Positions 34,252 to 42,543 of a stretch of DNA of 64,000 bases are shown piece by piece. The translations under genes and the position numbers were made by a program. The notes beneath the pieces are model-generated. The model had not been told where the DNA came from, did not search any database, and worked only from the letters and a program-made list of their open reading frames with translations. Origin of the DNA: Arthrobacter_B sp038069765 (lineage in GTDB: Bacteria > Actinomycetota > Actinomycetes > Actinomycetales > Micrococcaceae); the NCBI RefSeq assembly GCF_038069765.1, contig NZ_JBBPFS010000001.1, positions 434,001 through 498,000 of the forward strand, read 5' to 3'. Within the stretch, counting starts at the first letter, position 1, and the number at the start of each line of letters is the position of its first letter.

Positions 34252-35615
34252 GGCTGACATGGTCCCAGCCGGAGGACTTGGTCGCCGCCGAGCTGGCAGC
34301 TCTCCGAGAGCAGGGGGTCGCCGAAGCCGAAATTGCGCCGATTGAGCGCCGGTGGGCGGAAGCCGGCGGCTCGACGCAACTCGCTCCATCAGGGGCGAGC
34401 GCTGAACCCGCAAGCCAAGAGATCCGTGCCCTCGCACGCACGGTGCTCGACGAGCTGCAGACCCTGCAGACGCCGAGCGCCGGGGAACCGGACGAGTGGG
34501 AGGACATCGTCGCCCTGCTCCCGCCGGCCGCTCCAGGTATAAGGACATCCCTGAACTTCGAACGGATGCACGGGGCATGGCTTGGCCGGGCGGCGGGATG
34601 CCTGCTCGGCAAGCCCGTAGAGAAGATTCCCCGCGAGGGCATCGAGCAGATAGCCCGGGCAACCGGTAACTGGCCGATCCGGTCCTACTTCACTGCGGTG
34701 GGGCTCCCACGGGAGATAGCGGAGCGCTGGCCCTGGAACCGCCGCTCCGCGCCCACCTCGCTGGTCGAGAACATCGACGGGATGCCCGAGGACGACGATC
34801 TGAATTTCCCCATCCTCACCCTCGAGCTGATGGAGACACACGGCCGCAATCTCTCCACAGAGCACTTTGCAGAAGCCTGGCTGGCGGCACTGCCGGCGGG
34901 CAGGGTCTTCACCGCTGAACGAGCGGCGTACCGGAACATTCTCGATGCCCGCACCGTTCCGGATACGGCGCGGCACCACAACCCGTTCCGAGAATGGATC
35001 GGCGCGCTCATTCGGGCCGACGTGCATGGCTGGGCTCATCCCGGGGATGTGCGCGCGGCTGCCGCATCGGGCTGGACCGATGCGCGGTTAAGCCACACCC
35101 GCAACGGCATCTACGGTGAGATGTGGGCTGCTGCTATGTGCTCAGCGTCCCTCACCGCGACCTCTGCCGATGCTGTGCTGGACGCCGCAGACACGGTCGT
35201 ACCGCCGGATTCACGTCTGGCTGCCGCCGTACGTCTCGGCCGGCAGACAGGTACGGCCCTCGCTGAAGGATCGCTGACCTCTGCCGCGGCACTCGACGTG
35301 CTCCATGCGGAGTTCGACGGTATGCATTGGGTTCATACTCTCAACAACGCGGCGCTCACAGCATGCGCCATCCAGGCCTACGGCGGGGACTTCGGTGCCG
35401 CCATCGCGCTCGGAGTCTCGGGTGGATGGGACACTGACTCGATCGGCGCGACCATTGGATCCATCGTCGGCGGGCTTCTGGGCGCTGACGGAATTGGGGA
35501 GGCCTGGACCGATCCGCTCAAGGACTCCGTCGCGACCTCTCTCCCGGGCGGCGCCGAGCGGTCCATCCGTGAACTCGCAGAACGCACCTTCCGGTTGTCG
35601 GAGGGAACATCATGA
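34248..35615 (+). CDS. ADP-ribosylglycohydrolase family enzyme, second divergent copy
   Basis: The 455-residue protein has an extra 100-residue N-terminal helical region before the ARH core (MHGAWLGRAAGCLLGKPVEK). Where the first copy has TDDT, this one reads GMPEDDDLNFPILTLELME. The second metal site is intact as SGGWDTDSIGATIGSIVGG. The altered first site implies a different substrate or geometry, although acidic residues remain for metal binding. GTG overlaps the preceding stop, and the stop overlaps the next ATG, so expression is tightly coupled. It is a true second enzyme, not a recent duplicate; overall similarity to the first copy is low. Confidence 0.85.
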   Translation: MRLTWSQPEDLVAAELAALREQGVAEAEIAPIERRWAEAGGSTQLAPSGASAEPASQEIRALARTVLDELQTLQTPSAGEPDEWEDIVALLPPAAPGIRTSLNFERMHGAWLGRAAGCLLGKPVEKIPREGIEQIARATGNWPIRSYFTAVGLPREIAERWPWNRRSAPTSLVENIDGMPEDDDLNFPILTLELMETHGRNLSTEHFAEAWLAALPAGRVFTAERAAYRNILDARTVPDTARHHNPFREWIGALIRADVHGWAHPGDVRAAAASGWTDARLSHTRNGIYGEMWAAAMCSASLTATSADAVLDAADTVVPPDSRLAAAVRLGRQTGTALAEGSLTSAAALDVLHAEFDGMHWVHTLNNAALTACAIQAYGGDFGAAIALGVSGGWDTDSIGATIGSIVGGLLGADGIGEAWTDPLKDSVATSLPGGAERSIRELAERTFRLSEGTS

Positions 35616-37579
35616 GCGGCGGTTTCAACCCCATGCAGCCCCGTGAACTCGATCTACCCACCCGGGTGCCGCTCGAGCTGAATCTGATGAGCGGGGAAGC
35701 GGCAGCCGCGCTTGATGACGCCAAGATTTTTGCGGCGCCTGCCGACCCCGATGACCTTGCCCAGTGGCGCGCCCAGCTCAATGTGTGGCGGGATGGTGCG
35801 CGAAAGCGCCATGGCGAGCCCACCCGGTACGACGACGACGCCTCCGCCTGGGCAAGCAGATGCTTTACCGTGGCGCAGGTCTGGTTGTGGGACGAGCTGT
35901 TCTTCGATTTTGAGGCGCAGCGTTTCACGCCCGAGCGCTTCCTCGCTGACGCGCACGAGCGTTTCGGCGGGCTTGACGGCGTCGTACTGTGGCACGCCTA
36001 TCCGGTCATCGGTATTGACGACCGCAACCAGTGGGACTTCTACGATGTCCCGGGTCTTGCAGAAGTTGCAGCGACGTTGCGCGCTGCCGGAGTCGCAGTG
36101 TTCCTGGACTACAACCCCTGGGATACGGGGACCCGCCGGGCAGGCGACGATACAGATGAGCTCGCGGCGGCAGTGCGCCGCCTCGGTGCGGACGGAGTAT
36201 TCCTCGACACGCTGAAGAAGGCAGATCCCGGACTGGTCACTGCGCTGGATGAGGCGCGTCCCGGCATCGGCCTCGAAGGCGAATCGAAGCTCGCAACCGA
36301 GCGGATCGCTGACCATACGTTGTCCTGGGCACAGTGGTTCGCCGACTCCGAGATGCCCGGTGTCCTCCGCGCACGGTGGTTTGAGCGGCGGCATATGCAG
36401 CACCACATTCGCCGCTGGCACCGAGACCATGCTGAAGAGCTGCGCTCGGCCTGGCTCAACGGTGTTGGAGTCATGGTGTGGGAGGTGGTTTTTGGAGCCT
36501 GGGTCGGCTGGAATGACCGGGATGCCGCGACGCTCCGCCGCATGCTTCCCGTCCAGCGCGGATTCCACCGTTGGCTCGTCGAGGGGGAGTGGACACCGCT
36601 CTCGGTAGCCGACGGCCCGGTGATGGGATCGGCTTTCGAACTCGACGGTGTCACGTTGCTGCTCCTGGTGAACACCTCGAATGTGGATGCCCAATACCGT
36701 ATGCCCGGCAGCGGCTGGCGGCCGCTGCACGCCGGTGACACAGCGAGCACGGTCACCGTGCCGGCCGGCGGAATAGCCGCTGCGGCGCGCATTGGTGCCG
36801 GTGCCGACGCACCCGATGAGCTCGACGTCGTCCATGCCGCTCTCGCCGGGCAAACCGCTCAGTCTGATACGTCCTTTCGGCACCGCCCGGTACGCCGCAT
36901 GAGCGCGCCTGACTGGAACGGCCCCGTTGCTCCGGCATCCAGCCGGGCTATCCCCACCGTCACTGTCGCGGCCGGCGAATACACCCTGACCGTGTGGTTC
37001 CGGATGCGTGAGACGGGCATGTATGACGGAGCGCCCTACGTGGACGAGTGGAAGCCGCTGCCTCCCCGCCTCCACGACCAGCGCACGCTGGACCGGAATG
37101 TTGTCCTCCCGCGGCCGGTTTCAGTTGCCGCCGCAGAGGTGAGCGAAGCCGAGTACGCCCGTTTCCTCGACGCGATCGGAGAGCATACGGATGCCCGTGA
37201 CCCGGAGCGTCCCGCGACGAAGGTGACGTTCTCCCGGGCCCGCGAATACGCGGCCTGGGCCGGCGGCCGGCTCCCCACCGAGGACGAATGGCAGCTTGCA
37301 GCAGCCCGCCCCGGTTTTCTGCGCAGAACGCCGGAAGTGTGGAACTGGACGGAGTCCGAACATTCGGACGGCCGCACCCGCTTTGTCATGCTCAAGGGCG
37401 GCAGCGCACACCGGTGTGAGGGCTCGGACTGGTACTTCGACGGCGGTGTGAAGTCGCCGGAGTTCAGCGCCAAGCTGCTTTTGCCCGGACTCGGCCAGGA
37501 TGCTTCCAGCTCTGTCGGGTTCCGTATCTGCACCGAGCAGCACAATGACCAGGCGCTTGAAGAGGAGGGAACCGCATGA
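35612..37579 (+). CDS. TIM-barrel glycosidase-like and FGE/sulfatase-modifying-like fusion
   Basis: The 655-residue protein reads as two domains. Residues about 80-300 look like a glycoside-hydrolase or amidase TIM barrel: FGGLDGVVLWHAYPVIGIDD, VAVFLDYNPWDTG, GADGVFLDTLKK and GIGLEGESKLA. A beta-sandwich-like middle follows. Residues about 450-640 resemble the FGE/SUMF1 fold, with VTFSRAREYAAWAGGRLPTE, NWTESEHSDGRTRFVMLKGG and an ending SSSVGFRICT. The catalytic cysteine pair of true formylglycine enzymes is not seen, so the second part is probably structural or a different activity. There is no signal peptide, so it acts in the cytosol on the imported compound. Both ends overlap neighbours. 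Confidence 0.65.
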   Translation: MSGGFNPMQPRELDLPTRVPLELNLMSGEAAAALDDAKIFAAPADPDDLAQWRAQLNVWRDGARKRHGEPTRYDDDASAWASRCFTVAQVWLWDELFFDFEAQRFTPERFLADAHERFGGLDGVVLWHAYPVIGIDDRNQWDFYDVPGLAEVAATLRAAGVAVFLDYNPWDTGTRRAGDDTDELAAAVRRLGADGVFLDTLKKADPGLVTALDEARPGIGLEGESKLATERIADHTLSWAQWFADSEMPGVLRARWFERRHMQHHIRRWHRDHAEELRSAWLNGVGVMVWEVVFGAWVGWNDRDAATLRRMLPVQRGFHRWLVEGEWTPLSVADGPVMGSAFELDGVTLLLLVNTSNVDAQYRMPGSGWRPLHAGDTASTVTVPAGGIAAAARIGAGADAPDELDVVHAALAGQTAQSDTSFRHRPVRRMSAPDWNGPVAPASSRAIPTVTVAAGEYTLTVWFRMRETGMYDGAPYVDEWKPLPPRLHDQRTLDRNVVLPRPVSVAAAEVSEAEYARFLDAIGEHTDARDPERPATKVTFSRAREYAAWAGGRLPTEDEWQLAAARPGFLRRTPEVWNWTESEHSDGRTRFVMLKGGSAHRCEGSDWYFDGGVKSPEFSAKLLLPGLGQDASSSVGFRICTEQHNDQALEEEGTA

Positions 37580-38763
37580 GCCCGCTCAACGGTCTTCGCG
37601 TCGTGGATGCTTCGACGCTCTTTGCCGGCCCAATGGCAGCAATGCATTTGGGTGACATGGGCGCCGACGTCGTCAAGGTCGAACATCCAAACCGGCCGGA
37701 TCCTGCGCGGGGTCACGGGCCGAGCAAGGATGGACAGAACCTCTGGTGGAAGACCCTCGGCCGCAATAAGCGCACTGTAGCCATCGACCTGCATACGGCA
37801 GGCGGGCGCGACGCGTTTATCCGCCTTGCCCGTACCGCGGATGTTGTCATCGAAAACTTCCGTCCCGGGACGCTGGAACGCTGGGGGCTGGACTATGCCG
37901 CGTTGTCCGCGGAGAACCCCGGGCTTGTTCTTGCCCGTGTTACCGGATTCGGGCAAATCGGACCTTATAAGAACCGGCCGGGGTTCGGCACCCTCGCCGA
38001 AGCGATGAGCGGCTTCGCATCATCCACCGGCGAGCCGGACGGGCCACCGACACTTCCGCCGTTCGGCCTCGCGGACGGCGTCGCATCACTGGCAACCGCC
38101 TACGCGATCATGGTCGCGCTGCACTCGCGTGACAAGGACGGCAAAGGCCAGGAAGTCGACGTGGCCATCATCGAGCCGATCCTTGCCATGCTTGGCCCGC
38201 AGATCACGCGCTGGGATCAGTTGGGCACCGTGCAGCCGCGCACCGGCAACCGCTCCGTCAACAATGCGCCCCGCAATGCGTACCGCACAGCCGACGGTTC
38301 CTGGGTGGCGGTGTCCACGAGTGCGCAGTCCATTGCTGAGCGCGTGGTCGCGCTGGTCGGGCGCCCCGAGCTTGCTGATGAGGAATGGTTTGCCAGCGGA
38401 GCAACCCGTGCCGAGCACGCCGACCTCCTCGATGATGCTGTTGGGGCATGGATCGTCCGGCACTCGCGGGAGGAGGTTATTGCCGCGTTCGAGGCTGCGG
38501 AAGCCGCGGTGGCACCGATCTATGACCCTTCGGACATTGTTGCCGATCCCCAGTTCAATGCACTCGGTACCATCCACCGTATTAAGGACGCAGACCTCGG
38601 CGACATGGCCATGCAGGGACCGCTGTTTCGGATGTCCAGAGATGAAGCGAAGATCGCGTTCACTGGGCGGGCGCATGGTGCGGACACGGATGCCGTGCTG
38701 ACCGAGCTGGGGTACTCGCCCGACGAGTTGGCGGTGCTGTACGGCGACGGAAGCATCCGATGA
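37576..38763 (+). CDS. CaiB/BaiF (family III) CoA-transferase
   Basis: The 395-residue protein has the family III landmarks. These are LRVVDASTLFAGPMAAMHLG and MGADVVKVEHPNRPDP at the N-terminus, KRTVAIDLHTAGGRDAF, ADVVIENFRPGTLERWG, and the catalytic Asp in PPFGLADGVASLATAYAIM near residue 170. It moves CoA from one acyl-CoA to a free carboxylic acid. In the operon it precedes a CitE-type lyase. The same pairing occurs in malate/malyl-CoA and itaconate/citramalyl-CoA pathways, so the substrate may be a hydroxy or branched dicarboxylic acid. This is inference. The ATG overlaps the previous gene's TGA. Confidence 0.92.
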   Translation: MSPLNGLRVVDASTLFAGPMAAMHLGDMGADVVKVEHPNRPDPARGHGPSKDGQNLWWKTLGRNKRTVAIDLHTAGGRDAFIRLARTADVVIENFRPGTLERWGLDYAALSAENPGLVLARVTGFGQIGPYKNRPGFGTLAEAMSGFASSTGEPDGPPTLPPFGLADGVASLATAYAIMVALHSRDKDGKGQEVDVAIIEPILAMLGPQITRWDQLGTVQPRTGNRSVNNAPRNAYRTADGSWVAVSTSAQSIAERVVALVGRPELADEEWFASGATRAEHADLLDDAVGAWIVRHSREEVIAAFEAAEAAVAPIYDPSDIVADPQFNALGTIHRIKDADLGDMAMQGPLFRMSRDEAKIAFTGRAHGADTDAVLTELGYSPDELAVLYGDGSIR

Positions 38764-39623
38764 GCCGGCCAATCGTGGTAGCGCTATACGCACCCGCTGA
38801 CCGGCCCGAGCGCTTCGAGAAGGCGCTGCGGGCCGGGGCGGATGCGGTCATTGTTGATCTCGAAGACGCCGTCACCGCATCGCGCAAGGCGGATGCCCGT
38901 GCGGCGCTGACAGACTTCGCCGCCGCATGGGAGGCTTGCGGTGAGGGCGCCCCCGCCGTGCAGGTCCGGCTGAACGCGGCCGGATCCTCGGCTCATGACG
39001 CCGACGTCACAGCGGTCGCCGCGCTTCCCGCTGCCTTCGGGGTGCGGTTGCCCAAGACGCAGTCAGCTGCCGACGTTGAGGCTCTTCGGGCCGCACTGCC
39101 CGGGCGTCAGGTGCATGCACTTCTGGAATCCGCTCTATCTATTGAGCGTGCCTTTGAGATCGCCTCCTCGGGAGTATCCACCATTGCCACTGGAGAAGCT
39201 GACCTCCGGGCTGAACTGGGGGTTCCCGCCGGGCCCGGCGGGGAAGCGGGTCTGGCCTGGTCACGCAGCCGCATCGTCAATGCGGCCGCGGCTGCCGGCC
39301 TGCCCGCCCCGCTGATGGCGGTTTACGCCGATGTCGTGGACGTTGAGGGTTTGGAGGCCAGCTGCCGCGCCGGCCGCGCCCTGGGCTTTTCTGGACGAAC
39401 CGCCGTGCACCCGCGGCAGCTGGACATCATCCGCCGTGTTTTTACTCCTGATGCCTCGGAGGTGGCCCGGGCACAGAGCATTGTCGACCAAGTGAGCGCC
39501 GGGGCAGTCGACGGCACCGGAGCGTTCGTGCTGGAAGACGGCACCTTCATTGACGTGGCAATGGTGCGGGCCGCCGAGCGGGTCATCGCCCTCGGCGGCG
39601 CGGAGCCGCGTCCCGGAGGTTGA
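38760..39623 (+). CDS. HpcH/HpaI-CitE family lyase (citrate lyase beta-like)
   Basis: The 287-residue protein has the CitE pattern: YAPADRPERFEKALRAGADA and VIVDLEDAVTASRKADARAA near the start, LPKTQSAADVEALRAALPG, the active-site Glu in HALLESALSIERAF, and GFSGRTAVHPRQLDIIRRVF near the end. CitE-like proteins cleave (S)-malyl-, citramalyl- or related beta-hydroxyacyl-CoA esters to acetyl-CoA or propionyl-CoA and an oxo acid. As the last operon gene, after a CoA-transferase, it probably carries out the final C-C cleavage. The ATG overlaps the CoA-transferase stop (ATGA). Confidence 0.9.
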   Translation: MSRPIVVALYAPADRPERFEKALRAGADAVIVDLEDAVTASRKADARAALTDFAAAWEACGEGAPAVQVRLNAAGSSAHDADVTAVAALPAAFGVRLPKTQSAADVEALRAALPGRQVHALLESALSIERAFEIASSGVSTIATGEADLRAELGVPAGPGGEAGLAWSRSRIVNAAAAAGLPAPLMAVYADVVDVEGLEASCRAGRALGFSGRTAVHPRQLDIIRRVFTPDASEVARAQSIVDQVSAGAVDGTGAFVLEDGTFIDVAMVRAAERVIALGGAEPRPGG

Positions 39624-39662
39624 TGATGGTATGCGCGGGGCGCCGCGCTGGCGCTGTGGACG

Positions 39663-39998
39663 GTGATGTTGTGCGCGGTGCTGGTGCTGCTTGGCGTGGG
39701 CGATCCTTCGTTGATCGCTCTGGGCGCGCTAGCTGGTGTCGGGTTTGGTGCGTCGGCGGTGCGAAGTGCCTACCGGGTCCAGCCCGACTGGACAGCTCAT
39801 CCCCTTGACACCCCGTTCGGCCCGACGCCGAGCGCGCAGGCCGGCTCAATGGTCCGCAGCGTGGACACGACTTTGCTGGCGCTAGTTCCGCTGCTGCTCG
39901 GACCTTTCCTGGGGTACGTGCCCAGGGTTCTGCTGCTTGCGCCGGCTGGGTTTTCGGCGGTGTGTGTTCTTGTGATGATGTATACGTGGGTGAAATAG
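39663..39998 (+). CDS. Small hydrophobic protein, possibly 5'-truncated
   Basis: The frame encodes 111 residues from a GTG at 39663 (or the ATG at 39666). It has hydrophobic stretches (VLVLLGVGDPSLIALGALAGVG and LLALVPLLLGPFLGYVPRVLLL) separated by a hydrophilic loop with AYRVQPDWTAHPLDTPFGPT. The frame is open to a TGA just after the CitE stop, and the residues before the start are also hydrophobic, so the real N-terminus may be lost. No family is recognised. It is probably not part of the catabolic operon. Confidence 0.4.
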   Translation: MMLCAVLVLLGVGDPSLIALGALAGVGFGASAVRSAYRVQPDWTAHPLDTPFGPTPSAQAGSMVRSVDTTLLALVPLLLGPFLGYVPRVLLLAPAGFSAVCVLVMMYTWVK

Positions 39999-40090
39999 TA
40001 CCTCGCATGAAGGACCCTCGGTCGTCAACTTCAACACTGCTGAAACCCGATCGTCCCAAAAGGTACCCCGGCCTATTTCGTGCTCTACCA

Positions 40091-40122
40091 TTGGTCCAAT
40101 GACGAAAAGGTCACCGGACCAA
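40091..40122. promoter_or_regulatory. Inverted repeat in front of the HNH gene
   Basis: TTGGTCC at 40091-40097 and GGACCAA at 40116-40122 form a perfect 7-bp inverted repeat with an 18-base gap. It ends 25 bases before the HNH start codon. A T/A-rich stretch (AAATAAATATAAG) follows and may hold the promoter -10 region. It may be an operator controlling this gene. Confidence 0.4.
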
Positions 40123-40147
40123 ATAAATATAAGACGGAAGAAACACC

Positions 40148-41005
40148 ATGAAGAATCTGTCTAGGACTCCTCCTGTAGATATCAGGCGACAACTGCGTCA
40201 AGAGGTTGGCTTCGGCTGTCCGGTTGAGGGATGTGGCAATCCGTACCTTGAGTACCATCATTTCAATCCATCTTGGGCCACAAAACAACATCACAATCCG
40301 GAGGGAATGGTCGCGCTATGCCATGAACACCATGCCAAGGCTGACGCTTGGACCATCGAACAGACGACGGCCCTAAAGAAGCCGAACTTATCTAGAATCG
40401 AGGTGACGGGCCGTATAGAGTGGCTGCGCCAAGACATTCTGGCAATCGTGGGCGGAAACTACTACTACGAGACAGAGAATATTCTTGTCTTGAACGATCA
40501 AAACAGCATTTGGTTTGAGCGGGATGAAGATAACCACCTGCTCCTGAACGTATTTATAAATCTGCCCGGCGAGCAACCAAAGACGATCCTCCAGAACAAT
40601 GACTGGATCGTCTTGGGTAACCCCGACGACGTAGACAGCCCACCCAACGGCTCCTTGCTCGAAGTAAAGTATCCTGATGGCGACTATATTCGCCTGAAAT
40701 TTAAAAATTACGTCTCGCCAGAATCACTGTTCAATCAATACACGGACTTATCGCGGTTTTCTGGTGAACTCACATTTCCTCTAATTACTGCCGAACTCAC
40801 GATGAAGATTGGTGCCGCTGGGATCGAACTCGGCACGTCGAAGACCACACTTCCCGGAAACATAACCTTCACTGGCAACTTTGTCAGCGGCCCCGGGACC
40901 GCCTTCTCGATCGAGCTACCTTCCAATGGGACTCAGGCAATACAGAGCATTCTACAAAAAAACGATCACCTGCTGAGTCAGGAATACGGACACCCCGTGT
41001 CTTGA
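40148..41005 (+). CDS. HNH-type protein with beta-rich C-terminus, probably acquired
   Basis: The 285-residue protein has an N-terminal zinc/HNH-like module at about residues 20-65. CPVEGCGNPYLEYHHFNPSW supplies a Cys pair and the HH core, and GMVALCHEHHAKAD supplies the later Cys/His/Asn-like positions. The remaining 200 residues look beta-rich with no recognised domain. HNH modules cut DNA in restriction, homing and defence systems; here the role is unproven. The base composition is clearly more AT-rich than on either side, and it has its own leader with an inverted repeat, so transfer from elsewhere is likely. It has no partner methylase. Confidence 0.65.
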   Translation: MKNLSRTPPVDIRRQLRQEVGFGCPVEGCGNPYLEYHHFNPSWATKQHHNPEGMVALCHEHHAKADAWTIEQTTALKKPNLSRIEVTGRIEWLRQDILAIVGGNYYYETENILVLNDQNSIWFERDEDNHLLLNVFINLPGEQPKTILQNNDWIVLGNPDDVDSPPNGSLLEVKYPDGDYIRLKFKNYVSPESLFNQYTDLSRFSGELTFPLITAELTMKIGAAGIELGTSKTTLPGNITFTGNFVSGPGTAFSIELPSNGTQAIQSILQKNDHLLSQEYGHPVS

Positions 41006-41038
41006 CGTGACCCCGACCACATGGCACTCTGGATGATA

Positions 41039-41050
41039 TACGATTTCGTA
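41039..41050. promoter_or_regulatory. Probable GntR/FCD operator before the homoprotocatechuate operon
   Basis: TACGATTTCGTA holds perfect 5-bp arms TACGA and TCGTA around TT. It lies 17 bases before the ATG of the first operon gene and overlaps the likely -10 region (GATATACG). Short palindromes with this spacing are usual for FadR-type GntR proteins, and such a regulator is the second gene of the operon. Confidence 0.55.
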
Positions 41051-41067
41051 CTTGATCCAGGAGAGAC

Positions 41068-42543
41068 ATGTCCCCGAGCAATGAAGCCACCACGGACACG
41101 CTGAAGCAGGCCGGCAAGGTTATCGCCGTCCACATCAACTACCCCTCGCGGGCAGCAGAACGCGGACGCACCCCGGAGCAGCCCTCCTACTTCCTCAAGC
41201 CCGGCACCTCGCTGGCCCTGTCCGGCGGCACCGTCGAGCGCCCGGCCGGCTGCGAACTGCTCGGCTTCGAAGGCGAAATCGCCCTCATCATTGGCAAGAC
41301 CGCCCGCCGCGTCAGCATCGAGGACGCCTGGGGACACGTCGGGGGAGTGACTGCCAGCAACGATCTGGGCGTGTACGACCTGCGCTGGGCCGACAAGGGC
41401 TCCAACCTGCGCTCCAAGGGCGGCGACGGGTTCACCCCCGTAGGCCCGGCCATCCTGGACGCCACCGACGTCGACCCCGCAGCCCTGCGCATCCGCACCT
41501 GGGTCAACGGCGAACCGGCACAGGAGGACACCACCGCGGACCTGCTCTTCCCGTTCGCTCAGCTGGTTGCAGACCTCAGCCAGCTGCTCACCCTGGAACC
41601 CGGCGACATCATCCTTACCGGAACCCCGGCCGGCGCCTCCGTTGCCGTCCCCGGCGACGTGATGGAAATCGAAGTCGACGTCCCCGCCACGGGCGTTACC
41701 ACCGGCCGCCTCACCACCACGGTCAGCGAGGGCACGACGGCGCTGGCCGCCTTCGGAGCGCAGCCCAAGATCGACGACAAGCAGCGCGAAGAAGCCTGGG
41801 GCTCCGCCGAAAAGGCCGGCCTCAAGGCCGAAGAAGAGCAGAAAACCCTTACCCCCGAGCTGAAGGCCAAGCTGGAGTCCGTGGCCACCGCCACCCTGTC
41901 CTCGCAGATGCGCGCCCGCGGCCTGAACAACGTCTCCATCGACGGACTCAGCGGCACCAAGACCGGCCGCAAGGTTGTCGGCACCGCGCGCACCCTGCGC
42001 TTTGTCCCGAACCGCGAGGACCTCTTCAAGTCCCACGGCGGCGGTTACAACGCACAGAAGCGCGCCATCGACTCCGTCCGCGACGGAGAAGTCCTGGTCA
42101 TGGAAGCCCGCGGCGAAAAGGGCACCGGCACTTTGGGCGACATCCTCGCCCTGCGCGCCAAGCACAACGGCGCCGCAGCCATCATCACCGACGGCGGCGT
42201 CCGCGACTACTCCACCGTGGCCGGCATCGACCTGCCCGTCTACTGCGCCAACCCGCACCCCGCGGTCCTTGGCCGCAGGCACGTCCCCTGGGACACCGAC
42301 ATCACCATTGCCTGCGGAGGCGCCACCATCCAGCCCGGCGACATTATTGTGGCCGACGACGACGGCATCCTGGTTATCCCGCCGGCCATCGCCGAGGAGC
42401 TGGTGGAAGCCTGCATTAAGCAGGAGCACCAGGAAGAGTTCATCGCCGAAATGGTCAAGGCCGGCCACGGCGTCGACGGCCTCTACCCGATGAACGCCGC
42501 CTGGAAGGAAAAGTACGAGGCCTGGGCGGCGGAACAGGCATGA
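41068..42543 (+). CDS. FAH-RraA fusion enzyme of homoprotocatechuate breakdown
   Basis: Residues about 20-230 are a fumarylacetoacetate hydrolase fold, with LLGFEGEIALIIGKTARRVS (metal-binding Glu), TASNDLGVYDLRWADKGSN and PGDIILTGTPAGASVAV. Residues about 270-475 are an RraA/HMG-aldolase-like fold (SSQMRARGLNNVSIDGL, KHNGAAAIITDGGVRDYS and IIVADDDGILVIP). In homoprotocatechuate pathways HpaG, built of two FAH domains, decarboxylates and isomerises the ring-cleavage product. Here the second FAH is replaced by RraA, a family that includes oxaloacetate-type decarboxylases. The 491-residue protein probably covers the decarboxylation and isomerisation steps. The stop overlaps the GntR start. Confidence 0.85.
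   Translation: MSPSNEATTDTLKQAGKVIAVHINYPSRAAERGRTPEQPSYFLKPGTSLALSGGTVERPAGCELLGFEGEIALIIGKTARRVSIEDAWGHVGGVTASNDLGVYDLRWADKGSNLRSKGGDGFTPVGPAILDATDVDPAALRIRTWVNGEPAQEDTTADLLFPFAQLVADLSQLLTLEPGDIILTGTPAGASVAVPGDVMEIEVDVPATGVTTGRLTTTVSEGTTALAAFGAQPKIDDKQREEAWGSAEKAGLKAEEEQKTLTPELKAKLESVATATLSSQMRARGLNNVSIDGLSGTKTGRKVVGTARTLRFVPNREDLFKSHGGGYNAQKRAIDSVRDGEVLVMEARGEKGTGTLGDILALRAKHNGAAAIITDGGVRDYSTVAGIDLPVYCANPHPAVLGRRHVPWDTDITIACGGATIQPGDIIVADDDGILVIPPAIAEELVEACIKQEHQEEFIAEMVKAGHGVDGLYPMNAAWKEKYEAWAAEQA

Noticed and set aside
32776..34662. 628-codon minus-strand frame across the binding protein and first ARH gene
   Set aside because: It crosses two well-supported plus-strand genes and has Arg/Gly/His-rich composition with no family match.
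40978..42468. 496-codon minus-strand frame opposite the FAH-RraA gene
   Set aside because: Repetitive Gly/Ala/Asp composition and complete overlap with a recognised enzyme show it is a GC-driven shadow.
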